This document shows positions 10,234 through 18,535 of a stretch of 64,000 nt of DNA, in pieces. The notes below the pieces were generated by a model. The model was not told the origin of the DNA. It ran no database searches and saw only the letters and a program-made list of their open reading frames with translations. The stretch spans positions 62,001-126,000 of the forward strand of contig NZ_JBINJF010000001.1 of NCBI RefSeq assembly GCF_043951865.1, written 5' to 3'. The stretch is from JAMQKA01 sp043951865. Lineage in GTDB: Bacteria > Bacteroidota > Rhodothermia > Balneolales > Balneolaceae. A program made the position numbers and the translations under genes. Each line of letters opens with the position of its first letter. Position 1 is the stretch's first letter.

Positions 10234-10800
10234 TCAGAGGGAGGCAAGTACTTCTCTCAGTGTATTCAGCGCTCTGACGATTTGGGTTTCGACAGTGTTT
10301 ACGGATATATCCAGGGTCTCGGCAATCTCCTTGTAGGTCATCCTGTTGTATCGGCTCATAATAAAAATCAGCCGCCGTCTCTCCGGCAGTTCTTCAATTG
10401 CCGCCTGCACATGCTCCAGCTTCATCTTTTTATCGAGCTGGTCATCCAGGTAATCGGGATGTTCAGAAAATTTACGAAGCGCCTTTTTTTCATTTTCCCA
10501 TTCCAGAACGGTTGAACGGTGCCGCAAAAAATCGATCGCCAGGTTCCGGGCGATCATATACAGCAGTGATTTTATTTTTCGGTTCGGATCCAGCTTGTGG
10601 CGCCCCTTCCACACTTTAACAAACACATCCTGGACCAGCTCTTCCGCGATATCCTCGCGCTTGATGTATCCCCAGACAAACCGGTGCAGATCGTCGTAAT
10701 AGGTTTGAAAAAGCTTCTCAAACGCCTGTTTATTCCCATTGCGGATCGCTTCTATCCACTGGTCAGAATTTTCAACAGAATAGTTGAGTGCAGTCTCCAC
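10234..10800 (-). CDS. ECF-type RNA polymerase sigma-70 factor
   Basis: A FecI-like extracytoplasmic-function sigma factor of 188 residues. Region 2 is visible as FQTYYDDLHRFVWGYIKRED through DVFVKVWKGR and ARNLAIDFLRH. Region 4 is visible as IEELPERRRLIFIMSR, then YKEIAETLDISVNTVETQIVRAL. The start used is GTG at 10800. It is the first gene of the minus-strand SusCD locus and probably drives it. Its likely anti-sigma partner, the FecR-like protein, is encoded at the far end (168-1298). Regulation of the locus by this sigma factor follows from family knowledge, not from a promoter that can be read here. Confidence 0.93.
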   Translation of the reverse strand: METALNYSVENSDQWIEAIRNGNKQAFEKLFQTYYDDLHRFVWGYIKREDIAEELVQDVFVKVWKGRHKLDPNRKIKSLLYMIARNLAIDFLRHRSTVLEWENEKKALRKFSEHPDYLDDQLDKKMKLEHVQAAIEELPERRRLIFIMSRYNRMTYKEIAETLDISVNTVETQIVRALNTLREVLASL

Positions 10801-11363
10801 AATCAGATCAGTATCTTTAAATAAACTTCAACAACAGTTAAAAAAACCGGGAAAATAATCCCGGTAAATTTCGTTTAAGTATACTAGCGGCAGGGCTTTC
10901 GTGTCCAGTCAACCATACCCACTAGGGTTTACGGGATACTGGAACGCAGATGAGGCTGATACTGCGGTTGAACCCCAAGATGGTGTACAAACAGACCTTC
11001 ACATGATATCCGTGTAGAATCAGCCTGACCGGTGGTATCCGCGTTCTGCCAGTTACGGCCGAACCAGGGTTTGACACGACACTGGTGCTATTACATCATC
11101 ATCTTTTAATCCCCTGAGTGATTCTAAAGAATTATATTACTTCTATGATCCCGTGGTTTCTAAAATTAATTCGTATTCAAAATATAGAAATGGATCTTTC
11201 ATGCAAAAATATTTCCATCCTCCTTCACCCCACTCCCGGATTGAAGAGCGCCACAGCCCCCTGACTCCTCCGAGTATCACTTTCCATGCTGTAAAAAGAA
11301 AGCGGGGAGATTGCGCTATTTTGTCTCTGATGTTCCCCTTTAAGCTCCGTATATTTAGCTGTT
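10801..11363. other. Divergent intergenic region between sigma gene and ispH
   Basis: About 560 bp without a supported gene. Between about 10893 and 11083 there is a degenerate inverted structure: ACTGGAACGCAGAT with AGGCTGAT on the left, and their imperfect complements (ATCAGCCTG, ATCCGCGTTCTGCCAGT) on the right. This may be the remains of a palindromic element. Promoters for both flanking genes must lie here but are not resolved. Confidence 0.4.
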
Positions 11364-12620
11364 ATGGCACGAAAAAAATTTGATATCCCCGACATCTATC
11401 GATCCCCGATCATCCGAAAAGTGAAGGAAGCGAACAAGGTGGTGGATCCGCGGAAAAAAGATGTAGAACCATCACTGTTGGACTTTGGGCCGGTCCGCTT
11501 CCATATTCCGCGCCATTTTGGCTTCTGTTACGGCGTGGAAAATGCTATTGACATCGCCTACAAAACGGTTGAGCAGTACCCGGACCGCGATATCTACCTG
11601 TTGAGCGAGATGATCCACAATCCCACTGTAAACGAAGACCTGCAGGCGCGCGGTGTTAAGTTTCTGTTCGAAACCGACGGTACGGAGCTGATCCCGCTTT
11701 CCTCGCTCGATGAGGAGGATATTGTCATCGTCCCCGCGTTTGGAACTACGCTCGAGATACAGCAGAAGCTGAAAGAGCAGGGGATCGATCCCTATGAATA
11801 TAATACCACCTGCCCCTTTGTGGAGAAGGTATGGCGCCGGGGAGAGCAACTGGGTAACAAGGGATATTCCTTGGTGATCCACGGCAAACACCGCCATGAA
11901 GAGACCCGCGCCACCTTTTCGCACAGTGCCGAACATTCCCCCTGTGTGGTGGTGTTGAACCCCGAAGAGGCGACCATCCTGGCTGATATCATGACCGGGG
12001 AACGTCCCGTCGCTGATTTTGAAACCTATTTCGGACACAAAAGTACTGAGGGGTTCGATCCGCTGGAGGACCTGGAACGGTTTGGCGTTATCAACCAGAC
12101 GACGATGCTTGCCACCGAAACGAAAGAGGTGATGGAGATCCTGAAACAGGCCGCGGCCCAGCGGCACGGCCAGTCGAACGTGCTGGAACATTTCGCCGAC
12201 ACATCCGATACGCTCTGTTATGCCACCAACGAAAATCAATCGGCAACCATAGCCCTTACCGAAACGGAATCTGACCTTGCGGTTGTGGTGGGCGGATACA
12301 ACTCCTCCAACACCATGCACCTGGTTGAAATCCTGGAGCATCACTTCCCGACCTACCACGTTCGCGATGCCGAAGAGATTTCATCGCCCGACCTGATCCG
12401 CCATTTTGACCAGTGGGACAAAGAGGTAAAAACAACGGAAAGCTGGCTGCCAACCGACGCTGACAACCGGCCGGTCACTATTTCCCTGACTTCGGGCGCC
12501 TCCTGCCCCGATGTACTTGTGGATGAAGTACTGCTGAAAATTCTTTCTTATTTCGAGGATGCAAAAGAGGTGGAGGAGGTAATCAGGCCGTTTGAAAAGA
12601 AGCTGGATGAAGTGGCCTGA
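11364..12620 (+). CDS. ispH: 4-hydroxy-3-methylbut-2-enyl diphosphate reductase (long form)
   Basis: Final enzyme of the MEP isoprenoid pathway: reduces HMBPP to IPP and DMAPP with a [4Fe-4S] cluster. The 418-residue protein is of the long cyanobacterial/plant-like type rather than the roughly 315-residue E. coli type, with an N-terminal extension of about 40 residues. The three cluster cysteines are Cys55 (HFGFCYGVE), Cys150 (NTTCPFVEKVW) and Cys285 (DTLCYATNENQ). The substrate-site motifs HNPTVNEDL, HGKHRHEE and GYNSSNTMHLVE are present, and a C-terminal SGASCPDVLVDEVL matches the SxGAS(A/C)P motif. It stands alone, divergent from the sigma gene. The assignment is very secure. Confidence 0.97.
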   Translation: MARKKFDIPDIYRSPIIRKVKEANKVVDPRKKDVEPSLLDFGPVRFHIPRHFGFCYGVENAIDIAYKTVEQYPDRDIYLLSEMIHNPTVNEDLQARGVKFLFETDGTELIPLSSLDEEDIVIVPAFGTTLEIQQKLKEQGIDPYEYNTTCPFVEKVWRRGEQLGNKGYSLVIHGKHRHEETRATFSHSAEHSPCVVVLNPEEATILADIMTGERPVADFETYFGHKSTEGFDPLEDLERFGVINQTTMLATETKEVMEILKQAAAQRHGQSNVLEHFADTSDTLCYATNENQSATIALTETESDLAVVVGGYNSSNTMHLVEILEHHFPTYHVRDAEEISSPDLIRHFDQWDKEVKTTESWLPTDADNRPVTISLTSGASCPDVLVDEVLLKILSYFEDAKEVEEVIRPFEKKLDEVA

Positions 12621-12670
12621 AGTTATTATTTGCAATCATCGGTTGTGAGTGCGGGAGCAGCGGTTTAGTC

Positions 12671-12728
12671 AGGGCATTCTCAAAAAGTCATCCTCTTTTC
12701 TTGTTCATTTTTTGAGTGATCAAAAAAC
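12671..12728 (+). repeat. Short dispersed repeat (CTCAAAAAGTC family), copy 1
   Basis: Begins AGGGCATTCTCAAAAAGTC, 18 of 19 bases matching the start of the copy at 39565, followed by a related stretch TCTT..C.TGTTCATTTTTT. A shorter match occurs at 21371. The function is unknown. Confidence 0.6.
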
Positions 12729-13114
12729 GAACCTAAAAAAATCACCGTCCAGGGGATGGGAGTTGGGAATATAGATTGAAGAATTATGAATTTTGAAGGG
12801 GTGGCGGGATGGAGAATGCGGGTCCTTCCCCCTTGTGGCAGTTATGATTGAAAAGCTGGAAGTGATGTTCGAAGGGGGTGCAGGGAGATGAGTAATGAAA
12901 AATAACAACCAACGGCGTGTTATTTTGAGTACAGGAGCATCGGAGAAAAAATGCCGCCCTGGCTTCCCGGCCTTGAATGGGGCGCGGAAGCCAACGTAGG
13001 CGATTGTGGATGTTGCACCGGTGAAAACTATGATAGCGAGCGACCAGCGTTATGGACCATCAACATCCACGCCTGCACAGGCTGCAGCATTTGGCCCATT
13101 CGCAGCCTTTTTTG

Positions 13115-13142
13115 GTTCCTTTTGGATCAAGCCAAAAGGAAC
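13115..13142 (-). terminator. Hairpin downstream of the ybbR-like gene
   Basis: Perfect 11-bp arms GTTCCTTTTGG and CCAAAAGGAAC with a 6-nt loop, immediately after the end of the minus-strand ybbR-like gene and facing ispH. It lacks a clean U-run directly after the stem, but position and stability suggest a two-way transcription end. Confidence 0.5.
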
Positions 13143-13146
13143 ACCT

Positions 13147-14154
13147 CTACCCGCTGACGACTTCAAAATAGGAGACCTCCTTTGGCTTGTGCGATTCAAT
13201 CTCAATATGGTATTGATCCGTGGGGACCTCTATGCGGGGAGTTACAAATCCGGTCGAATCGGCCCGCAGGGTGCTGTACGGAACAATGGCGGTAATCGGA
13301 TTTCGATCCTGTACCTCGGAATACTCCTCTATAGGAACCGTGTACCGGACGGTTATATATGCCGGGCTGAACGTAATATTCTGTCCTGCGGGCAGGTTGC
13401 TCGCCCTGACAAACACCCGTGTTTCTCCTTCGGTATACTGGGCGACGCCGGCAGAATATTGGACCGCATCGGCAGAGATCGACAGGAGCTTGGAGGGTTT
13501 CTTCAGGCTGATGGGTCTAGAGATGTCAGAGCGGATCCCCTCCAGGTGTACCGAGTCGGTCTCCCACGCCTCAATTTCGTTCACAATGGAGGACGCCCCC
13601 GATATGGTGATACTGTCTGGCGACAGCCGCGGCTGTTCTATAAAGTCGTACTGCCGCTCAAATTGCACCGACACCCGCGGCCGAACCGGCACTTTTTTTG
13701 ATGCCTTCTCCTCCAGGTTGAGACTTAAAACAAGCGGCTGCACCTTTTGCACGTCGATATCCGGTATCGCGTTCATCTGCTGCTGTACCTGGTCGTACAG
13801 GTTAACCTCCCCGGAAGTCACATCCACAAAAATCTGCGGTGGATTGTTATAAAGATTGAGCAGTTTCCAGCCCTCTCCCTGCACGCTGACAGTCGCAAAA
13901 TCCGGCAGATCCTCGGCCAGGGCCCGGTCATCGGGAATATTACCGAGTTCAATCGGCAGATTTACATTCAGTACATAGGCCCGGCTCAGGTTTACCAGGA
14001 ACCAGAGACAAAGTGCCAGGATCAGCGATATAATGAACACGACGATCTTCTCCCGCGAGTACTCTTCCGTGCCCTCATCATCCACCCGCTTCAACAGTTT
14101 ATCCCAGAATGCCCAGAGGCGGTCGGTGATCGTGCTTAAATTTATGTTGCTCAT
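13147..14154 (-). CDS. YbbR-like domain protein
   Basis: A 335-residue membrane-anchored protein with one N-terminal transmembrane segment (about 37-57) and an extracytoplasmic part made of YbbR-like beta repeats (for example NVNLPIELGNIPDD, then PVRPRVSVQFERQYDF and FVRASNLPAGQNITFSPAYITVRY). In Firmicutes, YbbR (CdaR) regulates the diadenylate cyclase CdaA. No cdaA is visible in the window, so a role in c-di-AMP control is only a possibility. It is the last gene of a minus-strand run after recF and the DUF721 gene, about 45 bp downstream of the latter. Confidence 0.85.
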   Translation of the reverse strand: MSNINLSTITDRLWAFWDKLLKRVDDEGTEEYSREKIVVFIISLILALCLWFLVNLSRAYVLNVNLPIELGNIPDDRALAEDLPDFATVSVQGEGWKLLNLYNNPPQIFVDVTSGEVNLYDQVQQQMNAIPDIDVQKVQPLVLSLNLEEKASKKVPVRPRVSVQFERQYDFIEQPRLSPDSITISGASSIVNEIEAWETDSVHLEGIRSDISRPISLKKPSKLLSISADAVQYSAGVAQYTEGETRVFVRASNLPAGQNITFSPAYITVRYTVPIEEYSEVQDRNPITAIVPYSTLRADSTGFVTPRIEVPTDQYHIEIESHKPKEVSYFEVVSG

Positions 14155-14197
14155 AGTCTGTTCAATTAAATGAAAAACTGTTGACCGTCTTCAGCAA

Positions 14198-14500
14198 TCA
14201 AGAACGAACGACAATCTCCTTTACTATTTTGTCGCCAACTTCCCGGTTCAGTTTTTTCTGAATTTGAAACCGCTGCATGTGGATCTCATGCCGCCAGGCC
14301 GGGTCTTTGACATGGATAATCAGCTTTCCGTCCTTGAAATAGATGTTATCGGTTTTTTCTGCGATCTTCTCCCCCACCGATTTCGACCAGATCGAAAGTA
14401 TCATTCCCCGTTTCAATTTATTTTTATGGGGATAATCATCCAGAAAGTTCTTGAGCAGATCTTTCAGGGCTTTCGGTTTATTCCTGCTAAAACGTGCCAT
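14198..14500 (-). CDS. DUF721/DciA-like protein
   Basis: A 100-residue protein of the DUF721 family, whose DciA members help load the replicative helicase DnaB. The family pattern is visible: WSKSVGEKIAEKTDNIYFKDGKLIIHVKDPAWRHE..., followed by a short helix (RFQIQKKLN). Its place directly downstream of recF is the common arrangement in Bacteroidota and supports a DNA-metabolism role. The start ATG at 14500 fits the family length. Confidence 0.85.
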   Translation of the reverse strand: MARFSRNKPKALKDLLKNFLDDYPHKNKLKRGMILSIWSKSVGEKIAEKTDNIYFKDGKLIIHVKDPAWRHEIHMQRFQIQKKLNREVGDKIVKEIVVRS

Positions 14501-14695
14501 GGTTTAAGACTTTACAAATTTACAACTGTTCTATGACAAAATCTTGAACTGCAAGGTTGCCAAATACCGCATCACATGCCAATAAAACAGCACATAGCTG
14601 AATGATTTTTTGCGTTTGCCAGGCGCTTGCCGATTCTTTGCATCAGCGGAAATTTGCAGCATCCTGTATGCTGAAGCTCCCGCGTTATCATCGGG

Positions 14696-15823
14696 TTAGA
14701 CTTCGTGAACGGTTCCGTCCTTCACCCTGTATTTTCTGTTTTTTTGTCCGTCAAACGTTACATACCGGTCGAACGGAACCGGGTTTGCGGATGTGATAAA
14801 CGTTTGCCCGGCGTGGTCCTCAAGCGCCTTGAGCAGTACTTCGGTACGCTGTTTGTCAAGATCGCCGAACACATCGTCCAGCAAAAATATGGGCAGATCG
14901 TCCAGCTCATCAGAAAAATAAAAAAGTTGAGCCAGCTTCAAAGCCAGGGCAAACAAGCGGTGCTGTCCCTGCGAGCCATACTTTCGAAGCTCAAAATCAT
15001 CGAGATAAAACACGATTTCATCCCGGTGGGGGCCCACAACAGTAACTTCGCGCTCCATTTCGTGTTCCCGTTTTTCTTCGAGCGCCTGCTCATACCGTTC
15101 CCTGACCACTTCGGGAGACTCCGAGGGAATGCAAAACGTCTGGTACTCCAGGCCCGGGCGGTGCTCCATCCCTGAAATTAGCTCGTACTCCCTGGCCAGG
15201 TAGTCCTGGAACTGGTTCAACACCTCGGTACGCTTGGCCACAATGCGCGAACCGTGCTCAACCAGCTGCACATCCCACGGTTCAAGGTGGGCCGCCAGTA
15301 CCCGCCGGCTGCCCCTGAACTCCTGCAACAGCTTGTTCCGCTGCTTGCGCACCTTGCGGTAATCCATCAGGTCTCTCAGGTATTTTGGGGAGATCTGGCT
15401 GATAAACGAATCGATGAAGGATCGGCGTTCCGTGGGACCTTCGCTGGTGAGCTTTTTATCTTCAGGCGCCAGTACCACCACCGGCACCATGCCGATCAGG
15501 TCGGAGAGGCGATCCAGCGGACTCTCATTCACAAATATTTTCTTCCCCTCTCCCCCCGAGTAGGAACAGCCCACATCAAAACTTGAACGGATATTGCCCT
15601 CAAAATGTCCCTTGATCATAAAAAAAGTGGAATCCTGGTTTACGACATACCGGTCGCTGCTGGCTACAAAACTTCGGCTCATACACAGATAATGTACCGC
15701 ATCAATCAGATTGGTTTTGCCGGCCCCGTTCGGTCCCGTAATCACATTCAGGTGCGGCACCCACTCTACCTCGGTATCGGTGTGATTTCTGAAATTTTGT
15801 AATTTGAGCCTGGTGATCTCCAT
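14696..15823 (-). CDS. recF: DNA replication and repair protein RecF
   Basis: An SMC-like ATPase that helps load RecA at gaps. The ATG at 15823 is preferred over the TTG two codons upstream. Visible features are Walker A (GPNGAGKT, about residues 30-37), the ABC signature region (YGSQGQHRLFALALKLAQ) and Walker B (LPIFLLDDVFGDLD). The length of 375 residues is usual for RecF. It heads a minus-strand run with the DUF721 and ybbR-like genes, with a 195-bp gap before DUF721. Confidence 0.96.
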   Translation of the reverse strand: MEITRLKLQNFRNHTDTEVEWVPHLNVITGPNGAGKTNLIDAVHYLCMSRSFVASSDRYVVNQDSTFFMIKGHFEGNIRSSFDVGCSYSGGEGKKIFVNESPLDRLSDLIGMVPVVVLAPEDKKLTSEGPTERRSFIDSFISQISPKYLRDLMDYRKVRKQRNKLLQEFRGSRRVLAAHLEPWDVQLVEHGSRIVAKRTEVLNQFQDYLAREYELISGMEHRPGLEYQTFCIPSESPEVVRERYEQALEEKREHEMEREVTVVGPHRDEIVFYLDDFELRKYGSQGQHRLFALALKLAQLFYFSDELDDLPIFLLDDVFGDLDKQRTEVLLKALEDHAGQTFITSANPVPFDRYVTFDGQKNRKYRVKDGTVHEV

Positions 15824-15857
15824 GATCAAACAATTCGAATAAAAGAGCTATAAACTA

Positions 15858-15889
15858 AAATAGCGAGGAAGCTAATTTCCTCGCTATTT
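15858..15889 (-). terminator. Terminator between enolase and recF
   Basis: A perfect 13-bp stem (AAATAGCGAGGAA and its complement) with a 6-nt loop. Read on the minus strand the stem is followed by TTTTAG. It sits about 90 bp downstream of the enolase stop and just before recF, so it would end enolase transcription. Confidence 0.8.
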
Positions 15890-15979
15890 AGCAAAAAGGC
15901 TTTGCGAAACCGGTTGTGCCGATTCCGCCATTTTCAGATTACAAACAGGCTGCCTTCAAGCCCATACCTGTTTGAGCCG

Positions 15980-17266
15980 TTAAATTCCAAATGCATCCAT
16001 GCCGGGGAAAATCGCGTTGTCACCGAGCTGCTCCTCAATGCGCAACAGCTGATTGTATTTGGCCACGCGGTCGGTACGACTCATTGAGCCGGTCTTAATC
16101 TGGCCGGCGTTGGTGGCTACGGCCAGGTCGGCAATGGTGGTGTCTTCAGTTTCGCCGGAGCGGTGGGAGATCACGGCCGTGTAATCGTTCTTGTGAGCCA
16201 TCTCGATGGCATCCAGCGTTTCAGTCAGCGTACCGATCTGATTTACCTTGATAAGGATGGAGTTGGCGATCCCCTCTCTGATGCCGCGGGCCAGGCGCTC
16301 GGTGTTGGTCACAAACAGGTCGTCACCCACCAGCTGTACCTTGTCGCCGACCGCATCCGTCAGCTGCTTCCAGGCCTCCCAGTCATCCTCGGCCATCGCA
16401 TCTTCAATGGAGACGATGGGATATTGGTCGACCCAGCTGCTCCAGAATTCGACCATATCGGCGGTATCGCGCTCACTGCCGTCGCTCCACCGGAATTCGT
16501 ACACGCCCTTTTCCTCGTTATAGAACTCGGAGGTGGCCGGATCCAGTGCAATGACGACATCCTCTCCGGGCTGGTAGCCCGCTTTTTCGATCGCCTCGAG
16601 AATCACTTCCACCGCCTCCTCATTTGATTTGAGGTCAGGCGCGAATCCACCCTCATCCCCGACAGCGGTACTGTATCCCTTGCTTCCCAATACTTTTTTC
16701 AGGTTGTGAAACACTTCGGCCCCCATTCGCACCGCCTCGGAAAAGGTGGGAGCACCGCCGGGCATAATCATAAATTCCTGCAGATCCACATTATTGTCGG
16801 CGTGCGAACCTCCATTAATAATATTCATCATCGGGAGCGGCAGTACTTTCGCATTAACCCCGCCGATGTAGCGCCAGAGTGGCAGATTCAACGCATTGGC
16901 CGCGGCCCGCGCAGTAGCGAGCGAGACCCCCAAAACAGCATTGGCCCCAAGCCTGGCCTTGTTACCGGTACCGTCAATTTCCAGCAACGTATTATCGATC
17001 TCCACCTGGTTGAATATTTCATAGCCAATCAGCTCATCCCTGATAATCGTATTTACATTTTCGACGGCATTGGTGACCCCTTTGCCCAGGTAGCGATCGG
17101 CGTTTTCATCCCGCAGCTCTACCGCTTCGAACTCTCCTGTTGAAGCCCCTGAAGGAACAGCGGCCCGACCGACAACTCCGGAATTCAGCAGCAACTCCAC
17201 TTCCACTGTCGGATTTCCCCTGGAATCAAGTATTTGCCTGCCAATAATTTCGTCAATAAAACTCAT
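15980..17266 (-). CDS. eno: Enolase (phosphopyruvate hydratase)
   Basis: Glycolytic enzyme interconverting 2-phosphoglycerate and phosphoenolpyruvate. The 428-residue protein has the N-terminal GRAAVPSGASTGEFEA motif, Mg2+-binding acidic residues in VIALDPATSEF, SIEDAMAEDD and LVGDDLFVTN, the catalytic lysine in SILIKVNQIGTLTET (the family signature) and SHRSGETEDTTIADLAVA. The ATG at 17266 gives the usual N-terminus (MSFIDEIIGRQILDSRGNPT). It is transcribed alone, with a strong terminator downstream. Confidence 0.98.
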   Translation of the reverse strand: MSFIDEIIGRQILDSRGNPTVEVELLLNSGVVGRAAVPSGASTGEFEAVELRDENADRYLGKGVTNAVENVNTIIRDELIGYEIFNQVEIDNTLLEIDGTGNKARLGANAVLGVSLATARAAANALNLPLWRYIGGVNAKVLPLPMMNIINGGSHADNNVDLQEFMIMPGGAPTFSEAVRMGAEVFHNLKKVLGSKGYSTAVGDEGGFAPDLKSNEEAVEVILEAIEKAGYQPGEDVVIALDPATSEFYNEEKGVYEFRWSDGSERDTADMVEFWSSWVDQYPIVSIEDAMAEDDWEAWKQLTDAVGDKVQLVGDDLFVTNTERLARGIREGIANSILIKVNQIGTLTETLDAIEMAHKNDYTAVISHRSGETEDTTIADLAVATNAGQIKTGSMSRTDRVAKYNQLLRIEEQLGDNAIFPGMDAFGI

Positions 17267-17351
17267 GTTTCTACTGATTTTAGTTACCCGTGGTTTAATA
17301 ATTACAGGTGGGAATGTACGAGGATTTTACCTGCGGATAAAGTTTAATAGT

Positions 17352-17430
17352 CTTGGGGCATGAGTCGTGGGTTTTGAGAAATTCCACTCAAGATCACTAC
17401 CCAAGACCCATGACGCACGACTCACGACCA
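17352..17430. repeat. Degenerate GTCGTGAGTCTTGG-type repeat, inverted
   Basis: The region carries TGAGTCGTGGGTTTTGAG on the plus strand followed by its imperfect complement (CTCAAG...CCCAAGACCC...CACGACTCACGACC). Related units occur as a 14-bp tandem array at 32661-32711 and as a short piece near 45460-45490. All three lie just after gene ends. Confidence 0.55.
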
Positions 17431-17433
17431 TAT

Positions 17434-18270
17434 CTACCACATGCCGCCGAAGGTGAGGGTAATTTGCGGCGTACCGTAGTATTTTTGGGCATCAAAGAAG
17501 GGTTCCCGCTCGAATGTTCCGTCGGGTCTCAGCACATACTGCCCCTGGTTGTTGATTACGGGGCGATAGGGTTCCATCATCTGGATCCCCTCGTCGAAAT
17601 AATAAAAATAGTAGCCAAATTCGACCGTCGTCAGTTTGGAAAAGTTTTCACCGATATCCACACCCACTTTGAATTCTCCGGCAACGCCCCATTTCGTTTC
17701 ACCATCTTTCCAGCCGGAGAAAAAATCGTTTACACTCTCCGAACGGCGTATGCCGTTCACCACGAAATTATCGCGAAATCCATTCCCGTTGGAATCATTA
17801 AAATAGGGATATACAAACGCCAGGACGGGTCCTCCTGATGCAGCTGCAAAAAACCGGAAGTTATCCGAAATTTTACGGGCAAAAAACCGTTTCTTGATCC
17901 CCGCCATAAACGGGAACGCCATCGCCCGGTTGTATTTATTGGGAATAATCTGCTGCCCAAAGAACGGATCTGTGTAGGTCTGCTCGCTGACGTCGCGAAT
18001 TCCCGTAATGCCGGTCTCAAAAGTAAGCTCTGTAAACGGTCCCAGCACGCGGGAATAATGCCCCCCGATTCCAAATCCGAAGTTGTTGATCATCACCTCG
18101 AATCCCAGGGCGTTGTGCTTGCCCTCGCTGAGTGGAGTGCGCGGCTCCGGCAGTGGCATTACGTCCGGCTCCTGTGTCTGTGCAAACGAAAGCGCGGGTC
18201 CCGACAGCAACAAGGCCAGCCCCAGGAATAACGCCGTAGTACATAAGTATAAGCGGTTTGTAACAGCCAT
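17434..18270 (-). CDS. Outer-membrane beta-barrel protein, function unknown
   Basis: A 278-residue protein with a clear signal peptide (MAVTNRLYLCTTALFLGLAL... ending near LSFAQ); the start at 18270 is chosen for this reason, although the frame is open to an ATG at 18306. The mature part alternates aromatic and polar residues as in an outer-membrane barrel (FEVMINNFGFGIGGHYSRVLG, LTTVEFGYYFYYFDEG) and ends PQITLTFGGMW, a typical barrel end. I do not recognise a specific family. It stands alone between enolase and the nucleoside transporter. Confidence 0.75.
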   Translation of the reverse strand: MAVTNRLYLCTTALFLGLALLLSGPALSFAQTQEPDVMPLPEPRTPLSEGKHNALGFEVMINNFGFGIGGHYSRVLGPFTELTFETGITGIRDVSEQTYTDPFFGQQIIPNKYNRAMAFPFMAGIKKRFFARKISDNFRFFAAASGGPVLAFVYPYFNDSNGNGFRDNFVVNGIRRSESVNDFFSGWKDGETKWGVAGEFKVGVDIGENFSKLTTVEFGYYFYYFDEGIQMMEPYRPVINNQGQYVLRPDGTFEREPFFDAQKYYGTPQITLTFGGMW

Positions 18271-18535
18271 TGGTTTTGCGTGAATTAAATAAAAATCCAT
18301 ATACACATAATATAAAACTTACGGAACCCGAAAAAATTATATACGATCCCGTTTACAGCTAATATTTTACGGTCGTCGACACTACCGGTCCCCCCACCCG
18401 TTTTCAACAGTTTACGTGACCGCGATGCCGGGCGGTTCGCCCATCACGTGAATGTCGGCCGTGTACCTCACGCCTGCGGATCCGGCCGCATCACCCGCAC
18501 CGATTGCCCGGGAGTTTTCAAGGCCCACTAAGCAC

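Larger units (their letters stand above)
12621..13146. other. Intergenic region between ispH and ybbR-like gene
   Basis: About 525 bp between two convergent genes. It contains the short dispersed repeat at 12671-12728, an inverted pair GTGGATGTTG/CAACATCCAC around 13005-13075, and a strong hairpin at 13115-13142. No gene is supported. Confidence 0.5.

Noticed and set aside
13006..13701. 231-residue plus-strand open frame
   Set aside because: It runs antisense through the ybbR-like gene, whose protein sequence is clearly the real one.
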